Shown: piece by piece, positions 12,101 through 20,790 of the stretch | Layout of the letters: the number at the start of each line of letters is the position of its first letter | How positions within the stretch are numbered: position 1 is the first letter of the stretch | Source of the DNA: Patiria miniata | Lineage: Eukaryota > Echinodermata > Asteroidea > Valvatida > Asterinidae | DNA length: 64,000 nt | Reading direction: 5' to 3' | Assembly: GCF_015706575.1 (NCBI RefSeq) | Contig: NW_024037069.1 | Coordinates: 33,935,315-33,999,314 of the forward strand | Notes under the pieces: model-generated | What the model was told of the DNA's origin: nothing | The model's database searches: none | The model's input: only the letters and a program-made list of their open reading frames with translations | Position numbers and translations under genes: made by a program

Positions 12101-13682
12101 TGTTAATTTGTCCAAAATAAGTCAAGCAAAAATGAGTTTCTGTCGTATTGCTGTTAAAGGTACAGTCCATCATTTGTAATTTGTGCATTTTGTTCGTTTG
12201 ATTTTAATGTAACATAATTTTGTCACAGAATTTGATTCTCTCAATGTTACTTACTTTTGAAACATAGTATTTAACAAAAGTTGCATTTGTGCTTTGCCGT
12301 GCACAAATATGGGCTACAAGCCTTTTGTTCATTTGTCTTAAAAAATACAAAGCAAAAAGCATATGAACTCTATATAATTATACCGCTGCCAAGGAGGTTA
12401 TGTTTTCATCGGATATAGCTTTGTTTGTTGGTTGGTCAGTTTTTTCGTGTGTCTGTTAACAAGATAACTAAAAATTGGGCGGATTTGCATGTAACAACGT
12501 TTAAAGGGGGCCCTTGCTACAAGTACAAATCGATCAAATTTTGCCTTGGCGGAAGTTTTCTAGTTGAATATGAGTTTAAAATCAATGATTTTCATTGTTT
12601 ACCTCAATTTTCTATCCTAGGGAAAACAATTCAATCGTCTTGCTAAAGTATTCCCATTTTCATATTAATTTTGCGAATCATCTGTTCGTCCTCTGTTAAT
12701 ATTTTAGGTGGTCGTTTGGCATCTTGCTGTGGGAGATAGCAACATACGGTAAGTTGTGTAAGCTGGGATAACTCTGTACTGTCGTAAAATTGCTGCTAAT
12801 GCTAACAACATGGTACTTATTAATCCAATTTACAACTATTAGTGGATCATTGCTCTTAGGATCCACTCCGTACCCTGGTATTGAACGCAAGTCACTGGCC
12901 GAGAGATTGCTCGATGGATACCGCATGCCCAAGCCGGACAACTGCGCTGATGAAATGTAAGGAAAAACTCCACTCTCCTTTAGCAGTATAAATACAGATT
13001 TCGATTTCGATTCACCAATATTCACTGAACTATTCGAACATAAACCTTGCAATAACTATTGTTCTGATAATGATAAGTAAGAATTAATTGTAAAACAAAA
13101 AGGCAACAATTTCAAGTGAACAGACGATTTTCAGAAGTTTTCTGTGGGCAGCGATGACGCAGGTATTAGACGTTCAGACCTACTTGAGTAACTGTGACAG
13201 GTGTTGATTTAGACTCTCACTGGGACTTTCATTTTAGTTTTCTTTGTATTTGTATTGATTCAGTTATAATCTGATGTTGAAGTGCTGGCAGGAGGTGCCA
13301 AGTAAGCGTCCAACCTTCAAAGTACTCTACGAAACTCTCGAGAAAATGAACTCTAAATCGTATGAAAATGTAAGCATCATGCCGACTTGAAAATCAAATT
13401 TCATGAACACTTTTCAGGTTACGGATGTCATAAATATTAGATACATTGGATATCTTCTTTTACCGAAATGTACGACAGATGCAAATGGCAATAATTATGT
13501 ATTTGTTTGGCTATTTCTCTCAGAACATTAAAGTGAACCGTGTTTTCTTTAATATACAGATTTTGTTTCGTTCATTACTTTGAACAGTAAGGCAATGCAA
13601 TATTTTTGATTTTTTGAAGGTTGTCTTGTCACCGACTGTCTACGAGAACTTTATCATCAAGCATGAGTTTGATGACAACTAG
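677..13682 (+). CDS. Gene A: FTP-FN3-Tie-like receptor tyrosine kinase (exon 1 upstream of window)
   Basis: This is a single-pass receptor tyrosine kinase assembled from spliced exons, with 3656 nt of CDS visible. Order: FTP lectin-like domain, FN3-1, FN3-2, four copies of FN3-3, FN3-4, transmembrane helix, Tie-like kinase, tail. Exon lengths match genes B and C exactly wherever the exons correspond, apart from C exons 6, 16 and 18. With a first exon of 67-70 nt as in its paralogs, the product would be about 1240 aa. Two things set it apart: FN3-3 is amplified from one to four, and the membrane-proximal module of B and C is missing. The donor of exon 2 is not a GT, so the FTP domain may be mis-spliced. 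The kinase has all catalytic motifs and no visible lesion. Ligand and substrate are unknown; a lectin-like ectodomain suggests glycan or glycoprotein binding (inference). Confidence 0.88.
1162..1559. mobile_element. hAT-like MITE (CAGGGGCGGAT family) in gene A intron 2
   Basis: It begins CAGGGGCGGATACAGGAA and ends GGATCCGCGCCTG, with long G and C runs inside. The same family recurs at 24336, 25277 and, inverted, near 61209. The matching intron of gene B lacks the insert. An 8-bp target duplication is not clear. Confidence 0.65.
1915..2876 (+). other. Gene A intron 3, no feature recognised
   Basis: AT-rich intron separating FTP exons 3 and 4. Nothing coding or repetitive was recognised. The matching introns of B and C are about 1.9 kb and carry a Mutator-like element that is absent here. 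Confidence 0.5.
3645..4323 (+). CDS. Gene A exons 5-6: FN3-1 and FN3-2
   Basis: Exon 5 (3645-3920) encodes a cysteine-containing FN3-like domain: [17 protein letters not shown], four further cysteines nearby, then [15 protein letters not shown]. Exon 6 (4033-4323) encodes a classical FN3 domain: [29 protein letters not shown], then [21 protein letters not shown]. Both exons begin and end in phase 1, so each is a self-contained cassette. Acceptors (CCATAG, TTACAG) and donors (GTATGG, GTAATC) are normal. FN3 domains here are probably spacers and ligand-contact modules of the extracellular stalk, as in Tie receptors, which also have several FN3 repeats. Confidence 0.88.
4631..7381 (+). CDS. Gene A: FN3-3 exon pair amplified to four tandem copies
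   Basis: Four pairs of 218-nt and 70-nt exons each encode one FN3 domain: 4631-4848 with 5081-5150; 5355-5572 with 5805-5874; 6081-6298 with 6531-6600; 6807-7024 with 7312-7381. Starts are 724, 726 and 726 bp apart, and the duplicated unit includes the introns. Copies 2 and 3 look nearly identical over exons and introns. Each domain has [20 protein letters not shown], then RYWRSGDM, then a second exon with [13 protein letters not shown] in copy 1. Copy 4 has a different second exon ([15 protein letters not shown]) that resembles the single copy in genes B and C, so copies 1-3 are the likely additions. Every unit is phase 1 at both ends and the frame stays open. Confidence 0.93.
7517..8106 (+). 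CDS. Gene A exons: FN3-4
   Basis: Two exons, 7517-7623 and 7902-8106, form the last intact FN3 domain. The first half has [20 protein letters not shown] and [11 protein letters not shown]. The second half has [33 protein letters not shown] and VYTKPMTG. The internal intron is phase 0; the outer ones are phase 1. In B and C the next exon is the membrane-proximal module; in A the exon joins directly, and in frame, to the transmembrane exon at 8883. Confidence 0.9.
8324..8388 (+). pseudogene. Relic of a lost FN3 exon (gene A)
   Basis: Intronic sequence resembling the 3' end of exon 10 (the AKNE to VYTKP segment), including the closing TACACAAAGCC and a GT just after 8388. Matching relics lie at the same place in genes B and C. 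It is degraded and has no recognised acceptor, so it is probably not spliced in. It suggests the ancestral receptor had one more FN3 half-domain here. Confidence 0.55.
8883..9043 (+). CDS. Gene A transmembrane exon
   Basis: This exon encodes a short extracellular stub (VQMPSASA), then a hydrophobic helix rich in Ala, Val, Ile and Leu (including [19 protein letters not shown]), then a basic stop-transfer KRQ. It starts in phase 1 after a CTCAG acceptor and ends in phase 0. It is 161 nt against 182 nt in B and C; the missing 21 nt fall in the extracellular stub. Because the membrane-proximal module is absent, this exon follows FN3-4 directly. Confidence 0.9.
9312..9521. mobile_element. 210-bp MITE with 23-bp perfect terminal inverted repeats, gene A intron before the kinase
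   Basis: The ends at 9312-9334 and 9499-9521 are exact reverse complements (starting GACAATGGACCGATCC). Inside are two direct copies of GTCCGACATGCGTGCAC and a GC-rich core with several GCGCGC runs. The matching intron of B and C lacks it, so it inserted in gene A after the genes separated. Superfamily not assigned; no clear target duplication. Confidence 0.75.
9595..13682 (+). CDS. Gene A kinase domain and C-terminal tail, Tie-like
   Basis: Nine exons: 9595-9823, 10328-10441, 11116-11300, 11566-11679, 11947-12017, 12708-12748, 12860-12956, 13264-13369, 13620-13682. Visible motifs: glycine loop [15 protein letters not shown] with the ATP-anchoring Lys, alpha-C FKAEL with its Glu, [20 protein letters not shown] with one activation-loop Tyr, VRWLAIESL and [11 protein letters not shown]. 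The runs [10 protein letters not shown] and DFGLSRG-x2-YV-x-K, and a tail with two spaced tyrosines, resemble vertebrate Tie2 more than other RTKs I can recall. The tail ends SYENV...VYENF...HEFDDN. The juxtamembrane tyrosine of B and C (TTYEND) is absent here, replaced by TTHESD; the YEDV tyrosine is kept. All splice sites are GT-AG. Confidence 0.92.
9824..11115 (+). other. Gene A introns around the second kinase exon, with a partial tandem duplication
   Basis: Apart from the exon at 10328-10441 this is intron. About 10734-10870 and 10967-11115 are diverged copies of one sequence (GGACATACTTTTAGGT, then a 'ttggccgacc' stretch, then 'tatcaca'-like sequence). The second copy carries the real acceptor of the exon at 11116; the first is a duplicated intron end without an exon. 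Confidence 0.55.
12382..12568. repeat. Dispersed repeat in gene A intron (CCAAGGAGGTTATG type)
   Basis: It begins with a 'gccaaggaggttatgttttc' type sequence, has GTTGGTTGGT and AACAAGATAACT inside, and ends near 'ttggcggaagtt'. Equivalent copies sit in the same intron of gene B (about 39317-39520) and gene C (about 57601-57908), so it predates the array. It looks like a widespread animal repeat; family name not recalled. Confidence 0.5.
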
Positions 13683-15063
13683 ATGACGTCAATATCTTTT
13701 GATACGCTGTAATGCATCATCTTCGAAAGTGGTTCAGCATTTTTCCCGATTGTTTTCAAGTGTCGGATTTGAGTGTTAGCATTAACGCAGACTTTTATTT
13801 GGTAACAATGTCAAGTAGAATATTTTAATCATCTTATGTCCTTGTACTCAGTGGACCTTAATTCATTCAGGATTTAGCCTCTTATATATTTGGAACAAGA
13901 CTTACTAAACTTACATTTATTATCAAATTTACAACTCGGTTTAGAGTAAGCATTTACATTATGTTAAAAATCGTAGTAGGCTGGTTAGAATGTAATATTG
14001 TATAGCGAGGACGTACCGATGTATTGTGTATAATTCACTTCTAAATTATTGCCATTAAATCAACAGTTGCATTGTATAGCGAGGACTTACCATGAAATAC
14101 CGATGTTCTGTGTGTAGTTGACGCCTGAACTATTCAACTTTTTGTGTAACGCGGGGATATTTTGTATTGTAAAATAAAGTGATATCAACATTATCTACTT
14201 TGATTAACAATGGTGTATGTACAAACCATTTTGTTATTTTCAATATGAATGTAATACTGAATAATCTACTCCTTAGGTAGCTGTTGGTACTGATAGAGTT
14301 TTTGTCAAAACAAAAACTTGCAAAATATTTTGGACACATTAGTCAAGCTTGTTTCTTCTTTGTATAAGTTTGTTGATATCGTATTGAAGACAGCAGATCA
14401 GTGGCATATTTGTGTGGCCCAATGCAGTTTTACTTATTGTTATTGTCAAATGATGTGTCATCAACATTATCTACTCAGATTAACATTAAGACTAGATGAT
14501 AAAAAAAAAAAATCGTAATGTTCAATTACTGACAATCTTTTTATCTACTAATCAGCTGTTATTAAACAAAATTTCTTGAAATGTTTCAATGTTTTCAAAT
14601 TTTTCTTTTTTTTTCAAAAAGATTCTCAAGGCTTAACGCACGTTTAATAGCGAATTTTCGAAATTTATTGTCCATAGTTGTATAAATGTAATTTCAACAT
14701 TCTCAATCTTCGCAAATATTTGTAGTCCAAAAGATCATGAGGTTTTTGAGAATCGTAATTGTTCAGATTGATCGGTCTTTGCTCTGTGACATTAAAGACT
14801 GTGTTATGTCGTCATATTTAATTTAGTATTCTATCTAATTCCTTTATTGTTCCCTATAGTTTGACGCCTTTTTTGAAAAATCATGACTGACCATACAAAC
14901 GGGGGTTAAGAGCCCCCTTAAGTGGCAGTGTAAGATCAAGTTTTTAAAACTACAGCATTTATTTTTTAGTACATGGCTTAATTATTTGTCATTGATAACA
15001 TAAATTCAAACATTCTGATTGCTAGCCTTAACACAGTTTTGCCACCGTCAATTTAACGAGTAT
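13683..15063 (+). other. Gene A 3' UTR and downstream flank
   Basis: The 3' UTR probably runs from the stop codon to just past an AATAAA at 14173-14178. Between about 13992 and 14150 it has two copies of a roughly 75-85 bp unit marked by TATAGCGAGGAC (first copy near 14001, second near 14074). Beyond the poly(A) signal is non-coding flank, nearly identical to the flank of gene B (40688-42106). No further gene seen. Confidence 0.65.
14173..14178 (+). terminator. Poly(A) signal of gene A
   Basis: AATAAA about 490 nt after the stop codon. Gene B has the same signal at the equivalent place (41241-41246). Confidence 0.6.
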
Positions 15064-15449
15064 CAGTGGCGTATCCAAAAGGGGTGACCAGAGGGGGCAC
15101 TTTGCCCCTGGAGGATTTTTTTTTTACATTTTTTTAAGTTCAGCAATTATTTCAATAAATGGTTATAGACGTCAATCCCAAAAAAATAAAACCAGCTCAA
15201 AAACCATTACAATGCGCCGTGAAAATGGGTATATAATTTGCAGTATGCATAATAATGGTCTGTTTGTGAAGAGCGCCCCCATTTAGAAGGTGTACTAGCG
15301 CCCGCCCCGCCCCCCCCCCCGTTTTTTTTTTGATTTTACGGAGGCCAAGTGTCGGAAGAAAAAAACTATGTCTACATTTCGGCGCGGATGTGCGGTTGCC
15401 CCCCCCCCCCCCCCCCCCCCCCCGACATCCAAAGCTGGATACGCTATTG
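15064..15449. mobile_element. hAT-type MITE downstream of gene A
   Basis: Ends CAGTGGCGTATCC and GGATACGCTATTG, with a perfect 8-bp target duplication ACGAGTAT (15056-15063 and 15450-15457). The same insertion is found downstream of gene B at 42107-42493, so it was copied with the array. Its poly-C tract near 15400-15423 lies next to the boundary of the promoter duplication. Confidence 0.85.
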
Positions 15450-16559
15450 ACGAGTATGGATATTTTATTCTTTCAAAAAGCAAGCCGATGATGCACTGGA
15501 ATGGCGTAACGAATAAAGAGTAAAGTGAGGGAAAGAAATTCTCCCATCACAAATTCATTTCATCGGTTATAAATAAGTTTGATGTATTTTTGTCAGAGTT
15601 TTCATTGTGCGCGAATGGTTGTCTTGTTTGAAGTAATATCGCCCTCTGTCGGAACGTTTTACGTGTCAAATGAATAGCGTCCTCTATTATGAAAGCTATG
15701 GGCAGTTTATTTGGAAGTTGAAGTATAGTGACTTCGTTTAGGGGTAATTGGAAATTACATTTGATGACCTCAAAATATCTTTGCGCTCTAATGGATAGAT
15801 TTAAATCCACCGGTTCAGAGTCACACACGTCCACTTGCTCAAAATACCGGATATACGAGAATGTACGGGTACTGAACGTGGCTGAAAGTTGCCCTCACGT
15901 TTCTTTTTTTGCTTCAAAAGATTTTGTGGCAAATGATAAGCGCCGATCATTCGTGGGGCAACCGAATATTGCCTGTAGCTCGCAACTGGTTGATACGTGT
16001 CATGTGAGGGCGCACATCTATGAGACTTTGCTCATCGCCACTGCAGAATGTCAATGACCTTTACTTTCTTTTGAGCTAATTTGAGACAATTTTGTGCACA
16101 CGTCCTGTACACAAGCACTATCAGTCAATGGTGGCTTTTATGAAGGCGATGACCTCGAAGCCTAACAGCACCCTTGCAATCTCACCGCTTGAACCAAGAC
16201 TACCATTCGAGCTACATTGCGAACAGGAAACAAATGTGTAGAAAATATATGGGCATTTATGCATACCGAGAAATGCTGCATACCCACTACAATGGATGCC
16301 GAAAATAGAAGCAATGACGTAAGCCTACTCAGTGGGGGACGGAACGGGGAATTCCCTGGCATTGTAAATGTTTCTTACAACCCGATTTTATATGTACGGG
16401 ACCTTAATAAACACATGGTTGTGTGAGCTTCTGTACACTTTCACTATGCAATCAATACCCAACCCGTGCAAGGCCCGATTTTTCTGTCAACATATCCACA
16501 TGATAACTGAATGAAGCATGTATCACGTACAAGTTAAATCTCACTGTTGAAAAGTTTAA

Positions 16560-17004
16560 AGGGAATATACATCATTTGCTTTTGCTGTAATTTTTAGAAA
16601 TGGATGGAATTGGGGGGTTGGAAATATATAGCAAATATAGTTATACTGACTTTTTTGAAGTTTTGGGTTCAAGACTAAATGATACAAAAACATGGAATCG
16701 TAATGTTCAATTACTGACAATCTTTTTTTTATGTACTTATCAGCTGTTAATTAGGGCAAAAATTTCTAGAAATGTTTCAATGTTTTACAATTTTATTTCG
16801 TTCATTCTTTGAGAATGATTCGCAAGGCTTCACGCACGTTATAGCGAGTTTCAAAAATACCACTTTTCTTGAAAATGACAGTATACCAAGGTGCCATGAT
16901 TTTACAGGATGCTTTACACTGTCATTCATTAACAGTCCAGCAAGGTATTTCAAAATGATTTGGTAGTTTTTTTTTTTTAAGTTTGCAAATGTTGTATTTT
17001 CCCT
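16560..17004. mobile_element. Kolobok-like non-autonomous element carrying RTK 3'-flank sequence
   Basis: Inverted termini AGGGAATATACATCATTTGC and GCAAATGTTGTATTTTCCCT are flanked by TTAA on both sides (16556-16559, 17005-17008). Kolobok elements use TTAA targets and often begin with GGG-type ends. The matching place in the gene C promoter is uninterrupted. Its middle (about 16670-16855) matches the 3' flank of genes A and B (about 14485-14660 and 41550-41730), including TCGTAATGTTCAATTACTGA. Confidence 0.7.
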
Positions 17005-17849
17005 TTAAGTAAACCCGTTCTTTCAATGACCTCACACAACTAAATCTCCACTTTGCACAGACTTGTTTTGCAAGTCCTGATCAGGTGTCGCTGAAATGTA
17101 ACTCAGCACACATAACTTACTAAATGGTTTTCTAGGGAGAAAGGTCCCGCCTGACATGTTCTTTGATGTATGTCTGGTATTTAAACTTAAAGGTGAACTT
17201 TCTAAAAGTAAACTTTTCCCTCTTTACGTTTCTATTATAAACATTAGTATAATTATTAAAACTAATAATACAATAATTTCACCAATTGGCTCGAAATGGA
17301 TCAAGAATTGACTGCACCACATACGTTTTAAAGAAACTTTTTAAATGTTTGTCAAAGGTTTTTTTTTACCTCTGCCGGTATCACATATGAAAGGTTCTAT
17401 TTTGAGTTGATGAGGAGCGCTGAATTTCTTTAAAATGCAAATGTAATAATATAGCCTAGTCGATTACTGCAGTGACTAGGGCACTGCAGCGTCTGAGTTT
17501 TATTTCCTTAAACAGTGCACTATGTTCCTGTTCCTAATAAGAACTCGGACGACACGAATGTTATCTATTATATGAGCGACTTTCAGACAAGGAAGCGAAT
17601 TGTGGGCCAGTGTTTGCTTTGCCACACAGCCCCGCTGGATATGGTTGACTCAAATATGAACTCATTTCATATTCATGGTTTTGTTATGATGCCTTTGTAC
17701 TTTCTATAACGCATTCACGTCTACGTGAATATCTAATCTCCAACCGCAAGTTCAATCTGCACGTTACCTTTACACGCTTGGCTTACTCGCAACTGCGCAT
17801 GTATTTTGTCTGTGAAGGAAACCAGTTTACTTTCTGTTCTGCGCGGAAC

Positions 17850-17894
17850 ATGGCGACTTTTGGGTTTCGAGTTGTGATCTGGTTAGTGAATTGA
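17850..17894 (+). promoter_or_regulatory. 14-codon upstream ORF in promoter copy 1
   Basis: ATG to TGA, reading MATFGFRVVIWLVN, ending 37 nt before the start codon at 17932. The same-length ORF lies before genes B, C and D. If transcription starts upstream of it, it could damp translation of the main ORF. The ATGGCG context also fits a YY1-type core promoter element. Confidence 0.5.
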
Positions 17895-17931
17895 CGTCCA
17901 GAAGACATATTTTCGTTAAACAAAAGATAAG

Positions 17932-18001
17932 ATGGGTTCATCTCCAAAATATCTTCTCCTACTCCCGGTGTTTTTGTGGATTTGTGCCATTCTTCACACA
18001 G
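17932..18001 (+). CDS. Orphan first exon: signal peptide, possible alternative exon 1 of gene B
   Basis: 70-nt exon starting [16 protein letters not shown] with a hydrophobic core, ending in phase 1 at a GTAAAT donor. It matches exon 1 of genes B, C and D closely. No exon 2 follows before the next promoter copy, so it stands alone. Its phase would let it splice to gene B exon 2 at 27980, across about 10 kb, giving a slightly different signal peptide. Otherwise it is a dead duplicate. Confidence 0.7.
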
Positions 18002-18330
18002 GTAAATATACAACTTCATATGTCAAAATTACTACCCGGAAATAAATAAATTTAATTTTGGTGTATGTGTAGTATGCCAAATGTGCATGTACTATGTACA
18101 TATCGCCACTTTGTTTGAATGTTAGAGAAGGTTCTAAAGCAATTTGGACAAAATGGCACTGAGACACAAATACAATGGCCTTTACAATACTTCAAGCTTA
18201 ACCATCCGGAACAATTCGTTGAATCAAAGGTTAGGAAAAAGAAAATAAATGCGGTGAAAACTTGAACGTGGGCACGTTAGAAATATTTACCAGATTATTT
18301 ATAAACGCGGCTTCACCTCGCCCACTGTGC

Positions 18331-18425
18331 CGGGGGGGGGGGGGGGGGGGGCTCTGCCGCCTGTCGCCCGCTTCGCGATCGAGCAACTTGGGATCGAGCA
18401 ACCTGCCCCCCCCCCCCCCCCCACA
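18331..18425. repeat. G-tract / C-tract junction of the promoter duplication
   Basis: Intron-1 sequence shared with genes B and C runs into a poly-G tract (near 18331-18352), continues briefly, then reaches a poly-C tract (near 18405-18422). After that the sequence switches to what normally follows the hAT element upstream of a promoter. This is the breakpoint where promoter copy 1 joins promoter copy 2. Confidence 0.65.
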
Positions 18426-18877
18426 TCCAAAGCTGAATACGCAGTATTGACGATGGAGGTTTTATTTTAAAAAGCAAGCCGATGATGCATTGAAATGGCA
18501 TAACGAATAAAGTGTTAAGTGAGGGAAAAAATTCTCCCATCACAAATTCACTTCATCGGTTATAAAATAAGGTTGATGTATTTTTGTCAAAGTTTTCATT
18601 GTGCGCGAATGGTTGTCTTTTAGAAGTAATATTGCCCTCTGTCGGAACGTTTTACGTGTCAAATGAATAGCGCCCTCTAAATTTTATGAAAGCGGGCAGT
18701 TAATTTTGACTCATGTTGAAGAAGTGACTTCGTTTAGGGGTACTTGGAGATTACATTTGGAGACCTCATAATATCTTTGCACTCTAATGGATAGATTTAA
18801 ATCCACTGGTTCAGAGACACACACGCCCACTTGCTCAAAATACCTGGATGTATGCGAGAATGTATGGGTACTCCCCA

Positions 18878-19127
18878 CAAGAACCAAAGAGCTAACCCTA
18901 ACACTCCGGTGAGAGACATACAAGTACTGAAGGACCATCTCCCAACGCAGTTTGATACCTTCGATGACTTAGACGCGCCCTCTCCTACAACTCAAGCCAG
19001 ATACTCGGCCCCACATAAATTGTCACGTAGGTGCAGCGTTCATGTCAAACCGAAACTGCAAGTCGAGCTGAAAGAGTTGAAGAAAGACTAGGTCATACGA
19101 AAATTCTCCCATCACACGGACGGGTAC
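18878..19127 (+). mobile_element. Fossil fragment of a Ty3/Gypsy-type retrotransposon pol gene
   Basis: A segment of about 250 bp inserted in promoter copy 2 and absent from the other promoter copies. Its translation resembles the stretch just before the reverse transcriptase of Ty3/Gypsy elements (a basic RRCSVHVKPKLQ-type segment followed by a Leu/Glu/Lys-rich stretch). It is a short, broken scrap with no LTRs seen. It entered after the promoter copies separated. Confidence 0.45.
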
Positions 19128-20157
19128 ATACTGAACGCGGCTGAAAGTTGCCCTGCGAATCTAGTTTTTCTAAAAAAAAATATTGTGGCAAATGATAAAT
19201 GGTGATCATTAGTGGGGCAACCGAATATTGTCAGTAGCTCTTGGGAACTGGCTGCAACGCGTCATGGGAGGGCGCGCTACTAAGACTTTGCTCGTCCTCA
19301 CATGCAGAATGACCATTATAGTCCGGGATCCAGAATGCCAAAATCGCTTTAAAAAAGTTTAACCCTACACAATTTCCTCCCCTTAATTTCTTGTTTGTAT
19401 ACGATTCGTGATTTTTTCTTATTTAGAATCAGGACGGTGGAAGAAAATTAACCCGGCGAAAGTGTTGTTTTTATGCAAAATTGTTTTAAAAATCCAACGT
19501 AAAAGATCAGGAAATAAATCTGTCCAGTACCCCTCTCACGAGACTTGTTTAACAATGCATAGTTTTTGGGTACCAGTCTCTTTTAATGCGTGCAGCCAAC
19601 CTCGTTGCCATGGTCTGCACGGAGAGCGCGCCGCACGTATGCTTCCCACCGGAAAGCGTAGTGGAGTCAAACGAGTATGGGACAGAGGTTAATTTGCAAC
19701 ATGGCGTTGAAGTAGAAGCACAAGCAGACGAATCGCGAGCAGACGATCGAGAAAATTTGTACTTTTTAGATATTTTTGAGAGTAAGTTGAACCAGTGTTA
19801 TGCCACATGAACGTTGTCGGAATAAATGAAATAAAATCTTCAAGAAAATATCCTTTGTATGTAAACTGGGTTGAGAATACACAACAGACGAATAAAAAAC
19901 TGATCCACTTACGGTCTTCTGACCGTGAATCCGTCAATTCTGGTCGGGGTTTCCGTAGCGACAATCGGTATGGTTATGCGTGTTAACGCGATGCGCGCAG
20001 AGCTAGTGTCGTACTTTGAATCATATCATCTTGTGATTGCCGAACTCAAGTTTTTGTCTGAAGTGTTAACACAACATCCTTTGAAGAGTGAAGGACGGCT
20101 TTACAACAAACGTGGTAAGAAATTGTTTTCACTTTTCACTCAAACATCATGTCAAAG

Positions 20158-20366
20158 CATGGGCGTCGCCAGGATATTTTCTAGAGGGGGGCAGGGACAT
20201 GTTGCCCCCCCCCAACTCATTAAATTTACACCACTTTGTCTTCGCGCCTCTTTTTCTTTTCTTTTTTCTCTTTTTTTTCTTCTTCTTCCTCCTTTTTTTT
20301 TTTTTTTTTGCTTTTCCAGGGGGGGGGGGGAAGTGCCCCCCTTGCCCCCTCCTCGCTACGCCCATG
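20158..20366. mobile_element. hAT-type MITE nested in the 5-kb transposon
   Basis: Ends CATGGGCGTCGCC and CGCTACGCCCATG, flanked by a perfect 8-bp duplication TGTCAAAG (20150-20157, 20367-20374). The middle is a long pyrimidine tract bordered by G and C runs. It inserted after the larger element. Confidence 0.8.
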
Positions 20367-20790
20367 TGTCAAAGCCTTCGGTAAATATTGCAGGCCTAGA
20401 TTCTTGAGATGAGTCGGTGGGGCTTATTTATGGACTCGGGTTCGGAGTGACAAGCATTTGGGTGAGACTTCATTTCCACAAATTCAAAGTAAAATAAAAT
20501 AAGAAGTTGTAAGCCAGCCTTTACATAAATTTGTACTATAGGCCCCAGTATATTTTTGAAAGTTTTTGTTTCTTTGCTAGAGCCATCCAATAATGCTGGC
20601 AGTCCCCTATTTTAGAACAATTCTTTTGGCAAATAGGGACCTGGGTTAAAAAAAAAACCAATGAATATAGGCCTAATGGTTGAGTTCTAAAAAGAGTTTC
20701 ACTTATAATTCTCACTGAGACTGAAGGGGGGGGGGGGGTAATAGACTTGTGTGGTTTAATTTTTTTAACAACTGCCTGTACTAGAGATTT

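Larger units (their letters stand above)
15450..17931 (+). promoter_or_regulatory. Promoter copy 1, upstream of an orphan first exon
   Basis: This region is homologous to the sequence upstream of the first exons of B, C and D. Shared pieces include the AATAGCG(C/T)CCTCT motif, a long block around 16000-16560, and a proximal block with ACTGCGCATGT (17792-17802), which resembles an NRF-1 site. GCGCGGAACATGGCGAC follows near 17841. No TATA box stands out. A 445-bp TTAA element interrupts the copy at 16560-17004. Confidence 0.65.
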
